From contig OZ253959.1 of assembly GCA_965267425.1 (NCBI GenBank), positions 1,054,001-1,118,000 on the forward strand: a DNA stretch of 64,000 nt. Reading direction: 5' to 3'. Shown here one piece after another: positions 54,539-62,457 of this stretch (its first letter is position 1; each line of letters starts with the position of its first letter). Made by a program: the position numbers and the translations under genes. The notes beneath the pieces are model-generated. The model was not told the DNA's origin and searched no databases. It worked only from the letters and a program-made list of their open reading frames with translations. The stretch is from G965267425 sp965267425 (GTDB taxonomy: Bacteria > Bacteroidota > Bacteroidia > Flavobacteriales_E > Vicingaceae).

Positions 54539-55471
54539 TCATTCGAGATCTAAAAATTCAATGATTTGATTTCCATCCAATTCGCGAAATCCTAATTTAT
54601 AATGGATTTTTCCATTTTCAAGCAGAAATACGGCTGGTAGTTTATTTCCACTATAATTGAAAAAAGATTGGGTGGGTAAAAACCCATGGGGATAAGGATT
54701 GCTTCGACTATCAATCATAAATTTTTCTAACCTTGATTCTTCACCAAAAAAGAAAAAATATATAGGCAGATCAGCATCAAATTGATCATCAATAACTGAT
54801 AATTTTCTGGCCGTTAACTTGCAAAATTTGCATCCCATGCTAAAAAAGCAAACAATTGATTTTTCGTTTGAAACTTCATTTATGAGAGGTGCAATTTCAG
54901 CATTCGATGCTTCGAATAACATTTCTCCATTCATAGGTGGAGGAGTGCTATACAAATCGGGCGGGTAAAGAATAAACGGTAACGCCAAACTGATAACAAT
55001 CAAAATCCACGAATATTTGTGAAGTACATTCAGTTTGATGTATTTTATAGGCAGCATAAAGTACAACAATGCCAAGAGAATGACATTCTTTATGAGTGCT
55101 TCCATAGGAGTCAATGAAATATATTCACCCATGCATCCACAATTTTGTTCTGGCTGTGAATTCAGCTGTAAGAAAAGGTTCAATGAAAACAATAAAATGA
55201 CACCAATTCCAATTTTTCTTGTGAGATGAGGTTTGATACCCAAAAGAAGGAAGGTGCCAATGGCTAATTCAGAGCCAATTATTATTCTGCTTATGTACTG
55301 AACTGAGTCCCAATCTGCAAAACCACTTTCAATCAGAATGAATTCAAATGGTTCGGTCGGATATATTTTTAGTATGGCCGATAAAATAAATACAAGCCCT
55401 ACTATAATTGGAAAGAGTATTTGTCTGAAGAAGTTCAAAAATTGAATAAAGGTCAAAAAAAAACCCCGCAT
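54539..55471 (-). CDS. MauE/DoxX-like membrane domain fused to thioredoxin-like domain
   Basis: A 310-aa protein. Residues 1-160 hold about five helices in the MauE/DoxX layout (ILFPIIVGLVFILSAILKIYP, IIIGSELAIGTFLLLGI, a CGCMG pair, then VILLALLYFMLP). Residues 185-310 form a thioredoxin-like domain with SIVCFFSMGCKFCKLTARKL (CKFC redox pair) and LPAVFLLENGKIHYKLGF. This fusion is common in Bacteroidota and is thought to handle disulphide or methylamine-dehydrogenase-type redox chemistry in the periplasm. The ATG at 55471 lies inside the terminator of the preceding gene, so a TTG at 55438 (start NFFRQILFP) may be the true start. Confidence 0.8.
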   Translation of the reverse strand: MRGFFLTFIQFLNFFRQILFPIIVGLVFILSAILKIYPTEPFEFILIESGFADWDSVQYISRIIIGSELAIGTFLLLGIKPHLTRKIGIGVILLFSLNLFLQLNSQPEQNCGCMGEYISLTPMEALIKNVILLALLYFMLPIKYIKLNVLHKYSWILIVISLALPFILYPPDLYSTPPPMNGEMLFEASNAEIAPLINEVSNEKSIVCFFSMGCKFCKLTARKLSVIDDQFDADLPIYFFFFGEESRLEKFMIDSRSNPYPHGFLPTQSFFNYSGNKLPAVFLLENGKIHYKLGFRELDGNQIIEFLDLE

Positions 55472-55488
55472 TGAATCAATACGGGGTT
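55455..55488 (-). terminator. Intrinsic terminator after the small lipoprotein gene
   Basis: On the minus strand AACCCCGTATTG and CAATGCGGGGTT form a 12-bp stem (one G-U pair) with loop ATT and a run of nine more T. It lies about 20 bases after the stop of the 80-aa lipoprotein and overlaps the first codons of the MauE-like frame. Confidence 0.93.
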
Positions 55489-55509
55489 AGAAAAATGATT
55501 AAATCTTAA

Positions 55510-55752
55510 TTAATCAAGCTTACAAGTTGTAGTTGAAGTAAATCCACCAACATCAGTGGTTGCATTACCTTCTTCACATTTTTCTTCAGCGTTTTTCTTA
55601 GTGTCATTGATAGTTCCACTAATTGAAGCAGAAGAAGTTCCGCCCATTCCATCATCTGAAGTTGTTGTACAAGTACAAGTGTGATCTTTTTTACAAGATG
55701 CGAAAGTAGCCATGAATGCTATTGCAGCACCAAATACGAATAATTTTTTCAT
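55510..55752 (-). CDS. 80-aa Cys-rich lipoprotein
   Basis: The ATG at 55752 gives an 80-aa protein with signal KKLFVFGAAIAFMATFASC (Cys20). The mature part KKDHTCTCTTTSDDGMGG... with three further Cys (CTC, EEKCEEG, TTTCKLD) is Ser/Thr/Gly-rich and probably disulphide-bonded. Similar tiny 'CKKDYTCTC' lipoproteins are common in Bacteroidota and have no known role. A strong terminator follows, suggesting abundant, monocistronic expression. The 249-base gap upstream (55753-56001) shows no gene and no clear promoter. Confidence 0.8.
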   Translation of the reverse strand: MKKLFVFGAAIAFMATFASCKKDHTCTCTTTSDDGMGGTSSASISGTINDTKKNAEEKCEEGNATTDVGGFTSTTTCKLD

Positions 55753-56001
55753 TTTAGTATTATTAGGGTTAGTTAGTGGCGCTAAAATAGTATTCACTTT
55801 GGAAAATTCCAAAAATTCCGTCATTATGGAGACGGAGTTCTTTTGCCAAAGGGCATTTAAGTAATATGCAATTTACCTGCAATCGTTAATAATCAGAAGT
55901 TTACATCTTACACAAACATGCCTATATTTTTGGTTAATTTTTCTTAAAAATCAATGAAACAGACAGATTCTAAGGCAATTTGAGATTACTTACAAAATAG
56001 C

Positions 56002-56760
56002 TCAAAATCGAAAACTCAGTCCTATCATAGAGTTCATAAAAAGAAAGGAGTCGGCAATGTCTAATTCAGCTGATGTGAAGTTTTCAAGGTAATCTTCACT
56101 AGAATAATTCAATTTCAAATCGGTTCTGTTGTAATTCAATTCTGTCATTATTTGAGCTCCAAGATTAAACTTATCGCTTTTCCAAATTGGTCTTCTCACC
56201 AAAAGATAACTTGAAATCGAATATCCGGTTGTTCCAAACATTTCGTTCGTCAAATCCGATGAAAACCAGTAATGCTCATCCATTCTTTTTACAAACATTG
56301 ATTCCCAATAATCGAATTGCATTGATCCTATTCCCAATTGAATTCCTGGATGAACAACCCAATTTCCAAGGACAACGTCATAACCTATTCCACCTACAAA
56401 TTCAGTAATGTCGAAATATGAATCTCGGTTGATTTCCGATTCAATGTAATGACTGGTAGGATCAAACGAGGTTGAAAGAGCACTGTATTCTTTGGTATTT
56501 ATTGAATGATTGAATTGGCTATATCTTACACCAAGATGTACTCTTACCTTGGGCCTTAACTCATAATCGAATTTAATTTCAGCCGTCCAACCGGGAGAGC
56601 TAAGGTCAAATTCAACATCTTGGTCCATTAGTTGAAGAGGAACGCTTATACCGGAGTTCAATTGAACATTCCATTTACCGGAGGGATTGTTTGGCCATTC
56701 TGCCAACTCTTGAGCGCATAGTGTTTGGCCCACCAGTAACAATATGAATACTTGTTTCAT
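56002..56760 (-). CDS. Outer membrane beta-barrel protein
   Basis: The ATG at 56760 gives a 252-aa protein; a TTG lies one codon before it. Signal peptide KQVFILLLVGQTLCAQ, then alternating strand-like segments typical of an eight- to ten-strand barrel (WNVQLNSGISVPLQLMD, KVRVHLGVRYSQFNHSI, GGIGYDVVLGNWVVHPGIQLGIGS), ending in a C-terminal aromatic (MIGLSFRF), the usual BAM signal. Function unknown. The ATG overlaps the stop of the upstream lipoprotein gene by one base (TGATG), so the two are coupled. Confidence 0.82.
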   Translation of the reverse strand: MKQVFILLLVGQTLCAQELAEWPNNPSGKWNVQLNSGISVPLQLMDQDVEFDLSSPGWTAEIKFDYELRPKVRVHLGVRYSQFNHSINTKEYSALSTSFDPTSHYIESEINRDSYFDITEFVGGIGYDVVLGNWVVHPGIQLGIGSMQFDYWESMFVKRMDEHYWFSSDLTNEMFGTTGYSISSYLLVRRPIWKSDKFNLGAQIMTELNYNRTDLKLNYSSEDYLENFTSAELDIADSFLFMNSMIGLSFRF

Positions 56761-57311
56761 CAATTGTTGCGGTATAATCTTACTAAATCTGTTGTATCAA
56801 CTCCAATGGTGTCCAAACCTGAAATGATGTGAACCACAAATGCCATTTCCTTGTTTTCTTCTCCTTCATGATCCAGGTAAAAGGTAATTGGATTGGTTTG
56901 TGGTGCATATATGTTTAATGAATCGGTAATCGTAAAGAGATCATTTAAGGTCTGATTTGCTTGGAATTCAGCATTAAAATCTTCAGTTGAAGAAATTAAA
57001 ATTGAATCGATGGATGGATTGAAATAAAAGCCGTCATCACATGATAATGCATAAGCTGATGATATGAAACTCCAATTCATTGGTTGATAGGAAAAGCTTA
57101 CCCAATCTAGGTGAACTTCTATGGCAAATGCTTTGTAGGGGATAGAGTCGGATGGTGGGCTAACCGGAGTTCTTCCCGAATTATCTACCGGGATGGCATG
57201 AACTGAATCAAATGTGAGTTCTTCCATGCGATCATTGCAACAACAAGCATTAAAAAATCCAATTGAGAACACAATGATAAATGACATTAAAGTCGGAGAC
57301 AAAATTTTCAT
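56760..57311 (-). CDS. Lipoprotein of the beta-barrel pair
   Basis: A 183-aa lipoprotein (IIVFSIGFFNACCC, acylated Cys probably the first of three consecutive Cys). The rest is a predicted beta-sandwich with EVHLDWVSFSYQP, SSAYALSCDDGFYFNPSIDSILI and AFVVHIISGLDTIGVDTTDL. It resembles the DUF5034 type of Bacteroidota lipoprotein only loosely. It is coupled to the following barrel gene through a TGATG junction. No catalytic motif is visible. Confidence 0.75.
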   Translation of the reverse strand: MKILSPTLMSFIIVFSIGFFNACCCNDRMEELTFDSVHAIPVDNSGRTPVSPPSDSIPYKAFAIEVHLDWVSFSYQPMNWSFISSAYALSCDDGFYFNPSIDSILISSTEDFNAEFQANQTLNDLFTITDSLNIYAPQTNPITFYLDHEGEENKEMAFVVHIISGLDTIGVDTTDLVRLYRNN

Positions 57312-57390
57312 TCTTCCAATTTACAAATAACGTTATTGCCTGAACGTTGTAATGGATGAAATTATTGTTAAGAAATCTTGGTAGGATGAT

Positions 57391-58107
57391 TCAAAGTGTG
57401 TCGAGAAATTTACTCAGACTTTCCCAGAATTGCTCATAACCGTCAGTTGACTTCCACAAGGTTTTGGATCCATGAAGTCCCTTTACATTTGGGATGTAAT
57501 GTGTAACATACTTAGTGTCGATACGGTTAACAAATGTTGACACATTATTGGCTTCAAATCTTGCAGAAGTGATGTAAATGGGTTTTGCTAGGCCTTTAAT
57601 TTCATCAGCTACAATTAACTCTCCATTAAAATATTCTCCAGGGCTATAGGCCATAATGGCGGCAATTTTATTTGTTCGGTTACCGACTACCATTGCCAGG
57701 GAAGCGGAATATGAACTACCCATGATGTAGATTGGTTTTTTATATTTTTCATAAGCAAAGTCAACCGCTGCTTCAATATCCTGAAGTGCGTCGAGATAGT
57801 CTCCGGGTAATTTTTTATCCACCGCTCGCTGAGCAGTTTCATTTGCCAGACCGCCAATCCGGCTGCCTGAACGCTGATCAATGGCAAGACAAGAATACCC
57901 CATTTGGTTCAATTTGACCGCCGTTTCGACATATTCACCTCGGCTATACCCGGCCTGATGACACATTAAAATCAAAGGCTTGTTTGATTTAATTTCATAC
58001 AAGTCAGCGGTAATCATTAAGCCATCTTTGGACGGAAATGATATGGTTTCCTGAGCTGTACTATACAAACCACAAAGCAATAAAATGGTCACCAATCTAA
58101 TTTTCAT
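57391..58107 (-). CDS. Secreted alpha/beta hydrolase
   Basis: A 238-aa protein with signal peptide (LVTILLLCGLYSTAQ) and a complete alpha/beta-hydrolase fold of the dienelactone hydrolase/esterase kind. The oxyanion region is ILMCHQAGYSRGEY, the nucleophile elbow YIMGSSYSASLAM (GxSxS), an acid side lies near ITSARFEAN, and the His is in VKGLHGSKTLW. The substrate is unknown. It follows the DUF819 and small membrane genes with an 11-base overlap, so the three form one minus-strand operon. Confidence 0.88.
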   Translation of the reverse strand: MKIRLVTILLLCGLYSTAQETISFPSKDGLMITADLYEIKSNKPLILMCHQAGYSRGEYVETAVKLNQMGYSCLAIDQRSGSRIGGLANETAQRAVDKKLPGDYLDALQDIEAAVDFAYEKYKKPIYIMGSSYSASLAMVVGNRTNKIAAIMAYSPGEYFNGELIVADEIKGLAKPIYITSARFEANNVSTFVNRIDTKYVTHYIPNVKGLHGSKTLWKSTDGYEQFWESLSKFLDTL

Positions 58108-58279
58108 TTTCAGATTCTTTTCTGTTCAAGTAATAAATGGAAGCCAACCAAACGAGAAGAGATGTCACTCCCGTGATTTGGGTGATAAGATTTCTCTTTC
58201 CTAAAGCCAGTAACATTACTACGTTTGTTACGCCTAAGATAAGAACAAGCCAAAGTTTTTTCTGATCCTTTTTCTTCAA
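58097..58279 (-). CDS. 60-aa two-helix membrane protein
   Basis: A short protein, MKKKDQKKLW then two hydrophobic segments (LVLILGVTNVVMLLALG and ITGVTSLLVWLASIYYL) and a charged end RKESENEN. The start is a TTG, because the nearby ATG is out of frame. It lies between DUF819 (10-base gap) and the hydrolase (11-base overlap). The helix pattern and tight packing support a real gene, though the TTG start lowers certainty. Confidence 0.6.
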   Translation of the reverse strand: MKKKDQKKLWLVLILGVTNVVMLLALGKRNLITQITGVTSLLVWLASIYYLNRKESENEN

Positions 58280-58289
58280 TTTTCTATCA

Positions 58290-59558
58290 TTATGGTGTTG
58301 CCATTTGCATCATCAATGCACATATGGTAGCTCCATAAGTACCCAATGCGTATCCAAGGACAGCTAATAGCACTCCAACCGGAGCCAATGACGGATGAAA
58401 GGCTGAGGCAACAATTGGAGCTGAAGCAGCTCCACCAATATTGGCTTTACTTCCAACGGCCAAAAAGAAAAATGGAGCTCGAATTATTTTTGCCACAATA
58501 AATAGAAGAAGAACATGGATGGCCATCCACAACAGTCCCACTAAAATCAAACCTGGCTCTTCAAAAGCCTTGGTGATGTCCATTTTCGTACCAATTACAG
58601 CAACCAGGATATAGATAAAAACACTTCCAATCCTCGATGCACCCGCACCTTCCAATTCTCTAAATCGTGTAAAGGACAATACTAATCCCAAGGTGGTAGC
58701 TCCCATAACCAGCCAGAAAAATCCAGATGTCAATAAACTACCTTTTAATGCGTCAATTCCTGAAACAATGCCAGGAATGGTATCGGATGCTACATGAGAA
58801 AGTGCCACGGCACCAAAAGCAACTCCTAGAATTTTCATAACGTCTGTAAGGGTTGGAATTCGTTTATGTTTTTCTGTAAACGTTTTCACTTTCAGTTTTA
58901 ATTCTTCAATGGCCGATGAATCCGCTTTTAACCATTTATCAATTTTAGTTGGATCTGCCGCTCCGTACAATAGAAATGCCATCCAAATGTTAGCTACAAC
59001 AATATCGACGGTTAACATGCCACCATACAAATTCTTATCATATTGAAACATTTCAAGCATTGCGGTTTGATTGGCTGAACCTCCAATCCAACTTCCTGCC
59101 AATGTTGCCAGTCCTTTCCAAAGTGCATCAGGCTCATTTATTCCAGATCCCAATAGGTCAGGTGAAATGACTGAAACTAAAAGCACGGACAAAGGTCCAC
59201 CTATAACAATACCAATGGTGGCTGTGAGGAACATGATTACACTTTTGGGCCCCAATTTTACTATGGCTTTAAGGTCAATACTCAAGGTGAGCAAGGCCAA
59301 ACTTGCTGGCAGCATGTAATTTTTTACGGCACCATATAATCCTGAATACTCCGAGTGACCAGAAATAATACCGAAAGTGGACAACAAAGACGGAATAAGG
59401 TAACACAGGAGTAACGCCGGAATAACGCGATAAAATTTTCTAAAAAATTTATGCTCAGAAGAGGAGGTTGCAAATATTATTGCTAACACCACCATAAGAA
59501 TTCCAAATACGATGGGGTCACTTTTTATCAGAGGTTCCCGTACAATTTCTTCAGTCAT
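58290..59558 (-). CDS. DUF819-family membrane transporter-like protein
   Basis: A 422-aa polytopic protein with about eleven helices. LPASLALLTLSIDLKAIVKLGPKSVIMF, GLATLAGSWIGGSANQTAMLEMF and SKANIGGAASAPIVASAFHPSLAPVGVLLAVLGYALGTYGA are the DUF819 (YjcL-type) signatures. The two re-entrant-like Gly/Ala/Ser segments resemble those of glutamate/bile-acid-type carriers. The substrate is unknown. It is first of a three-gene unit with a small membrane protein and a secreted hydrolase, so uptake of a hydrolysis product is possible (inference). Confidence 0.88.
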   Translation of the reverse strand: MTEEIVREPLIKSDPIVFGILMVVLAIIFATSSSEHKFFRKFYRVIPALLLCYLIPSLLSTFGIISGHSEYSGLYGAVKNYMLPASLALLTLSIDLKAIVKLGPKSVIMFLTATIGIVIGGPLSVLLVSVISPDLLGSGINEPDALWKGLATLAGSWIGGSANQTAMLEMFQYDKNLYGGMLTVDIVVANIWMAFLLYGAADPTKIDKWLKADSSAIEELKLKVKTFTEKHKRIPTLTDVMKILGVAFGAVALSHVASDTIPGIVSGIDALKGSLLTSGFFWLVMGATTLGLVLSFTRFRELEGAGASRIGSVFIYILVAVIGTKMDITKAFEEPGLILVGLLWMAIHVLLLFIVAKIIRAPFFFLAVGSKANIGGAASAPIVASAFHPSLAPVGVLLAVLGYALGTYGATICALMMQMATP

Positions 59559-59663
59559 ACAATTGATTTATTCAAAAAAGCGACAATATAAGGTTTTGTT
59601 ACGTACCTGTAAACTCAATATTTTGCAACGATAAATGAGTTATTTTTGCGAAAACAAAAAATT

Positions 59664-60878
59664 ATGATTCCTTTTTCACCTCCCAAAATATATCAGGAAT
59701 TAATCGATGAGGTTGAAGACACGTTGCGGTCGGGTTGGATTACTACGGGACCAAAGACCAAACAATTGGAAAAAGATGTTACTTCTTTTGTGGGGTGCAA
59801 AAGTACGTTGTGTTTGAATTCGGCAACCGCCGGGCTGGAAATAATGTTGCGCTGGTTTGGAGTCGGTGAAGGAGATGAGGTAATTGTTCCGGCTTACACC
59901 TATTCAGCAACTGCAAATGTTGTCTTGCATTGCGGTGCCAAGCCTATCATGGTTGATGTTGGAAACGATTTTAACATAGCTGTAGATCAAATTAAAAGCG
60001 CCATCACTGAAAGGACTAAAGTCATTATGCCAGTTGATTTTGCGGGATGGCCTTGTGACTATGATGAAATCATGGATTTGGTCAAAGATGCTGCTGTTCA
60101 ATCCAGATTTACTGCCCATAATGATGTTCAAAAAAAGTTAGGTCGAATTTTGGTTTTAGCTGATGCGGCACATTCAATTGGCGCAAAATACAAAGACAAG
60201 AAAACTGGTGCATTGGCTGATGTTTCTGTGTTTTCCTTTCATGCGGTCAAAAATTTAACCACTGCGGAAGGTGGTGCTGTTTGTCTCAATTTACCTGATG
60301 AATTTGATTGTGAGGAAGTGTATCGGTATTTGTGCATCATCACCTTACATGGTCAAACCAAAGATGCCTTATCGAAGTCAAAAGGGGGAAACTGGAAATA
60401 TGACATTATTGAGGCTGGTTACAAATGTAATATGACTGACATTCAAGCTTCACTTGGTTTGGTAGAGTTAAGGAGGTATGAAAAAGAGACGCTGACAAGA
60501 AGGGACGATATAGTGAGAAGATATCTGGAAGGCTTTAAAGGTGAGCAGCATATGATATTGCCTGAAGTGAAATCGACACAAAAGACATCCTCATTTCATT
60601 TATTTCCAATTCGATTGAAAAACTTTACGGAAGAGCAAAGAGATAACGTGGTTGCGGAAATGTACAACAGAGGTGTTTCAGTAAATGTTCATTTTATTCC
60701 TTTGCCTTTGCTAACCTTATACAAAAATCTAGGTTATCAAATGGAAGATTTCCCAAACACCTATCAAAATTTCAAGGGAGAAATCAGTTTGCCTGTATAT
60801 TTCGATCTTCAAAATGATCAAGTAGAAGAAATAATTGAAAAGTTCAAAGTGGTAGTGAATGAAATAGCAGTTTCATGA
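59664..60878 (+). CDS. DegT/DnrJ/EryC1/StrS-family sugar aminotransferase
   Basis: The ATG at 59664 gives a 404-aa PLP enzyme; a TTG at 59646 would overlap a promoter-like TATTTTTG (59641-59648). Family motifs are WITTGPKTKQLEKDV, VIVPAYTYSATANVVLHCGAKP, ADAAHSIGA and FSFHAVKNLTTAEGGAV, with the PLP-binding Lys in AVKNLTT and NMTDIQASLGLVELRR after it. It aminates a keto-sugar nucleotide, for example a UDP-4-keto-6-deoxy-HexNAc. It is coupled by a 4-base overlap to a PglC-like sugar transferase, the pair expected at the start of surface or protein glycan synthesis. Confidence 0.92.
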   Translation: MIPFSPPKIYQELIDEVEDTLRSGWITTGPKTKQLEKDVTSFVGCKSTLCLNSATAGLEIMLRWFGVGEGDEVIVPAYTYSATANVVLHCGAKPIMVDVGNDFNIAVDQIKSAITERTKVIMPVDFAGWPCDYDEIMDLVKDAAVQSRFTAHNDVQKKLGRILVLADAAHSIGAKYKDKKTGALADVSVFSFHAVKNLTTAEGGAVCLNLPDEFDCEEVYRYLCIITLHGQTKDALSKSKGGNWKYDIIEAGYKCNMTDIQASLGLVELRRYEKETLTRRDDIVRRYLEGFKGEQHMILPEVKSTQKTSSFHLFPIRLKNFTEEQRDNVVAEMYNRGVSVNVHFIPLPLLTLYKNLGYQMEDFPNTYQNFKGEISLPVYFDLQNDQVEEIIEKFKVVVNEIAVS

Positions 60879-61462
60879 TCAAACGATTATTTGACGTATT
60901 GGCATCATTTATTGGATTGTTGATTTTACTACCGTTCTTTTTATTATTGGCCATTTGGATAAAATCAGATTCAAAAGGACCGGTGTTTTTTCTTCAAGAA
61001 AGAATAGGAATTCATGGTAATCCCTTCCGGTTGATTAAATTCAGAAGCATGCGAGTTAATGCGTCTAAAGAGGGTCTGCTAACTGTTGGTGTTGATCATA
61101 GGATTACTAATTCTGGAAAAGTTATCAGAAAGTATAAATTGGATGAATTGCCGCAATTAATCAATGTATTGAAAGGCGATATGAGCTTTGTTGGTCCACG
61201 ACCGGAGGTAGAAAAATATGTAGCGCTTTATTCCGAAGAACAAAAAAAAGTACTTCAAGTCAAACCTGGAATTACGGACCCAGCCTCTATTTCTTATATG
61301 GATGAAAACGAATTGTTGGGTAATTCGGAACAGCCTGAAGAAACCTATATTCAGGAAATAATGCCCGCGAAACTTACCATTAATCTTGAATACATAGAAA
61401 ACAGGAATTTTTTGAGGGATATCATGGTCATTTTGAGGACCATAGGTAAACTTTTTCGCTAG
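60875..61462 (+). CDS. PglC/WcaJ-type initiating sugar phosphotransferase
   Basis: A 195-aa protein. One N-terminal re-entrant membrane helix (LFDVLASFIGLLILLPFFLLLAIWI) precedes the catalytic domain of bacterial sugar transferases: GPVFFLQERIGIHGNPFRLIKFRSMR, KLDELPQLINVLKGDMSFVGPRPE (with the Asp-Glu pair of monotopic phosphoglycosyl transferases) and VKPGITDPASISYMDE. It transfers a phospho-sugar from a UDP- donor to undecaprenyl phosphate, starting a lipid-linked glycan. The short, single-helix size matches PglC rather than WbaP. ATGA overlap with the aminotransferase. The 3' end overlaps the convergent SirB1-like gene by 4 bases. Confidence 0.92.
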   Translation: MIKRLFDVLASFIGLLILLPFFLLLAIWIKSDSKGPVFFLQERIGIHGNPFRLIKFRSMRVNASKEGLLTVGVDHRITNSGKVIRKYKLDELPQLINVLKGDMSFVGPRPEVEKYVALYSEEQKKVLQVKPGITDPASISYMDENELLGNSEQPEETYIQEIMPAKLTINLEYIENRNFLRDIMVILRTIGKLFR

Positions 61463-62322
61463 CGAATGGTATTTAAGAGAAGAGCAATTTCATCTTGTTT
61501 ATCTCCATACCCCAGTTTTTTATAGGAAAGAATCAGATTATTCAACATTCGAACAATAATGTCTTTATTTGAACAGGGTAGGTAGTATCCTTTTTTCTTT
61601 TCTATGCTCAGTTGTTTGAGAAAATTGTCAATTTCGTCTTTATTAAAAATCGTGCCTTTGCTAAAAGGATTGATATAAAACAGCATGTCTTCGTAGTCAA
61701 ACGAATTCAAATCTTCATAGGAGTTGTACGAATAGCCTACAACGAAATGTTCAGGAAGGTTGATGCCGTAAATGGGAATCTCCAATCGTTCAGCTATGAG
61801 CATATAAATGATGGAAAGTGTCAACGGATTCCCTTTTTTGCTTTCAATTACCCAATTAATGTAAGAGTTCTGAGGTGATTGGTAATTTTTTTTATTTCCT
61901 GAATAGCCATGAACTTCAAATAAAATGGTGTTGATGACTTTTACTTTTTCAAGGGCAGTCAAATTATCATTGAGTTCAAGCCAGACGTCTCTGGTCAATC
62001 GATCCAGATCCCTGATAATTTCGTCTTTTTTTAATTGGGGATATTGATATTTGGCTACACTAAGTACACCAGTGAGCAGATCTTCCTGATCATTTGCAGA
62101 CCATTTTTCCAATTCTTCTACACAACAGGTAAATTGAATGTTGTGTATGACATTTTCCAACCGTTGTTGCTTGAGTTTACTTCCGGATTCTTCCCATGAC
62201 GATTCCAGCATAGGAATGATCTCAGGACCTATAGAGATCAATTTCTTTCTCAGCGAATCGAAAATTAATTCGTCAGGATCATCTAACATGCTCAAGACAG
62301 CCATCAATTCCTTATCCTCCAT
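61459..62322 (-). CDS. SirB1/transglutaminase-like family protein
   Basis: The ATG at 62322 gives a 287-aa soluble protein; a GTG at 62328 adds two residues. An N-terminal HEAT-like helical half (ALLSMLDDPDELIFDSLRKKLI type) is followed by the SirB1 'transglut_core2' region: FEVHGYSGNKKNYQSPQNSYINW, SKKGNPLTLSIIYMLIAERLEIPIYGINLPEHFVVGY. As in the family, the catalytic Cys position is not occupied, though His in PEHFV is kept, so it is probably not an active protease. The role is unknown. A TAATTTTG element ends 5 bases before the ATG (62335-62328), so the transcript may be leaderless. Confidence 0.85.
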   Translation of the reverse strand: MEDKELMAVLSMLDDPDELIFDSLRKKLISIGPEIIPMLESSWEESGSKLKQQRLENVIHNIQFTCCVEELEKWSANDQEDLLTGVLSVAKYQYPQLKKDEIIRDLDRLTRDVWLELNDNLTALEKVKVINTILFEVHGYSGNKKNYQSPQNSYINWVIESKKGNPLTLSIIYMLIAERLEIPIYGINLPEHFVVGYSYNSYEDLNSFDYEDMLFYINPFSKGTIFNKDEIDNFLKQLSIEKKKGYYLPCSNKDIIVRMLNNLILSYKKLGYGDKQDEIALLLNTIR

Positions 62323-62457
62323 AATCACAAAATTAGCGTGTCATTGATCGGTACTCCTATTAAATTTAACGAATTATTAACACTTCTTATGTTAATTGCC
62401 GTTGGTTAAATGATTTTTATCATCTTTCCATTTTGAAATAAACGAGGTTGTTTTGGC

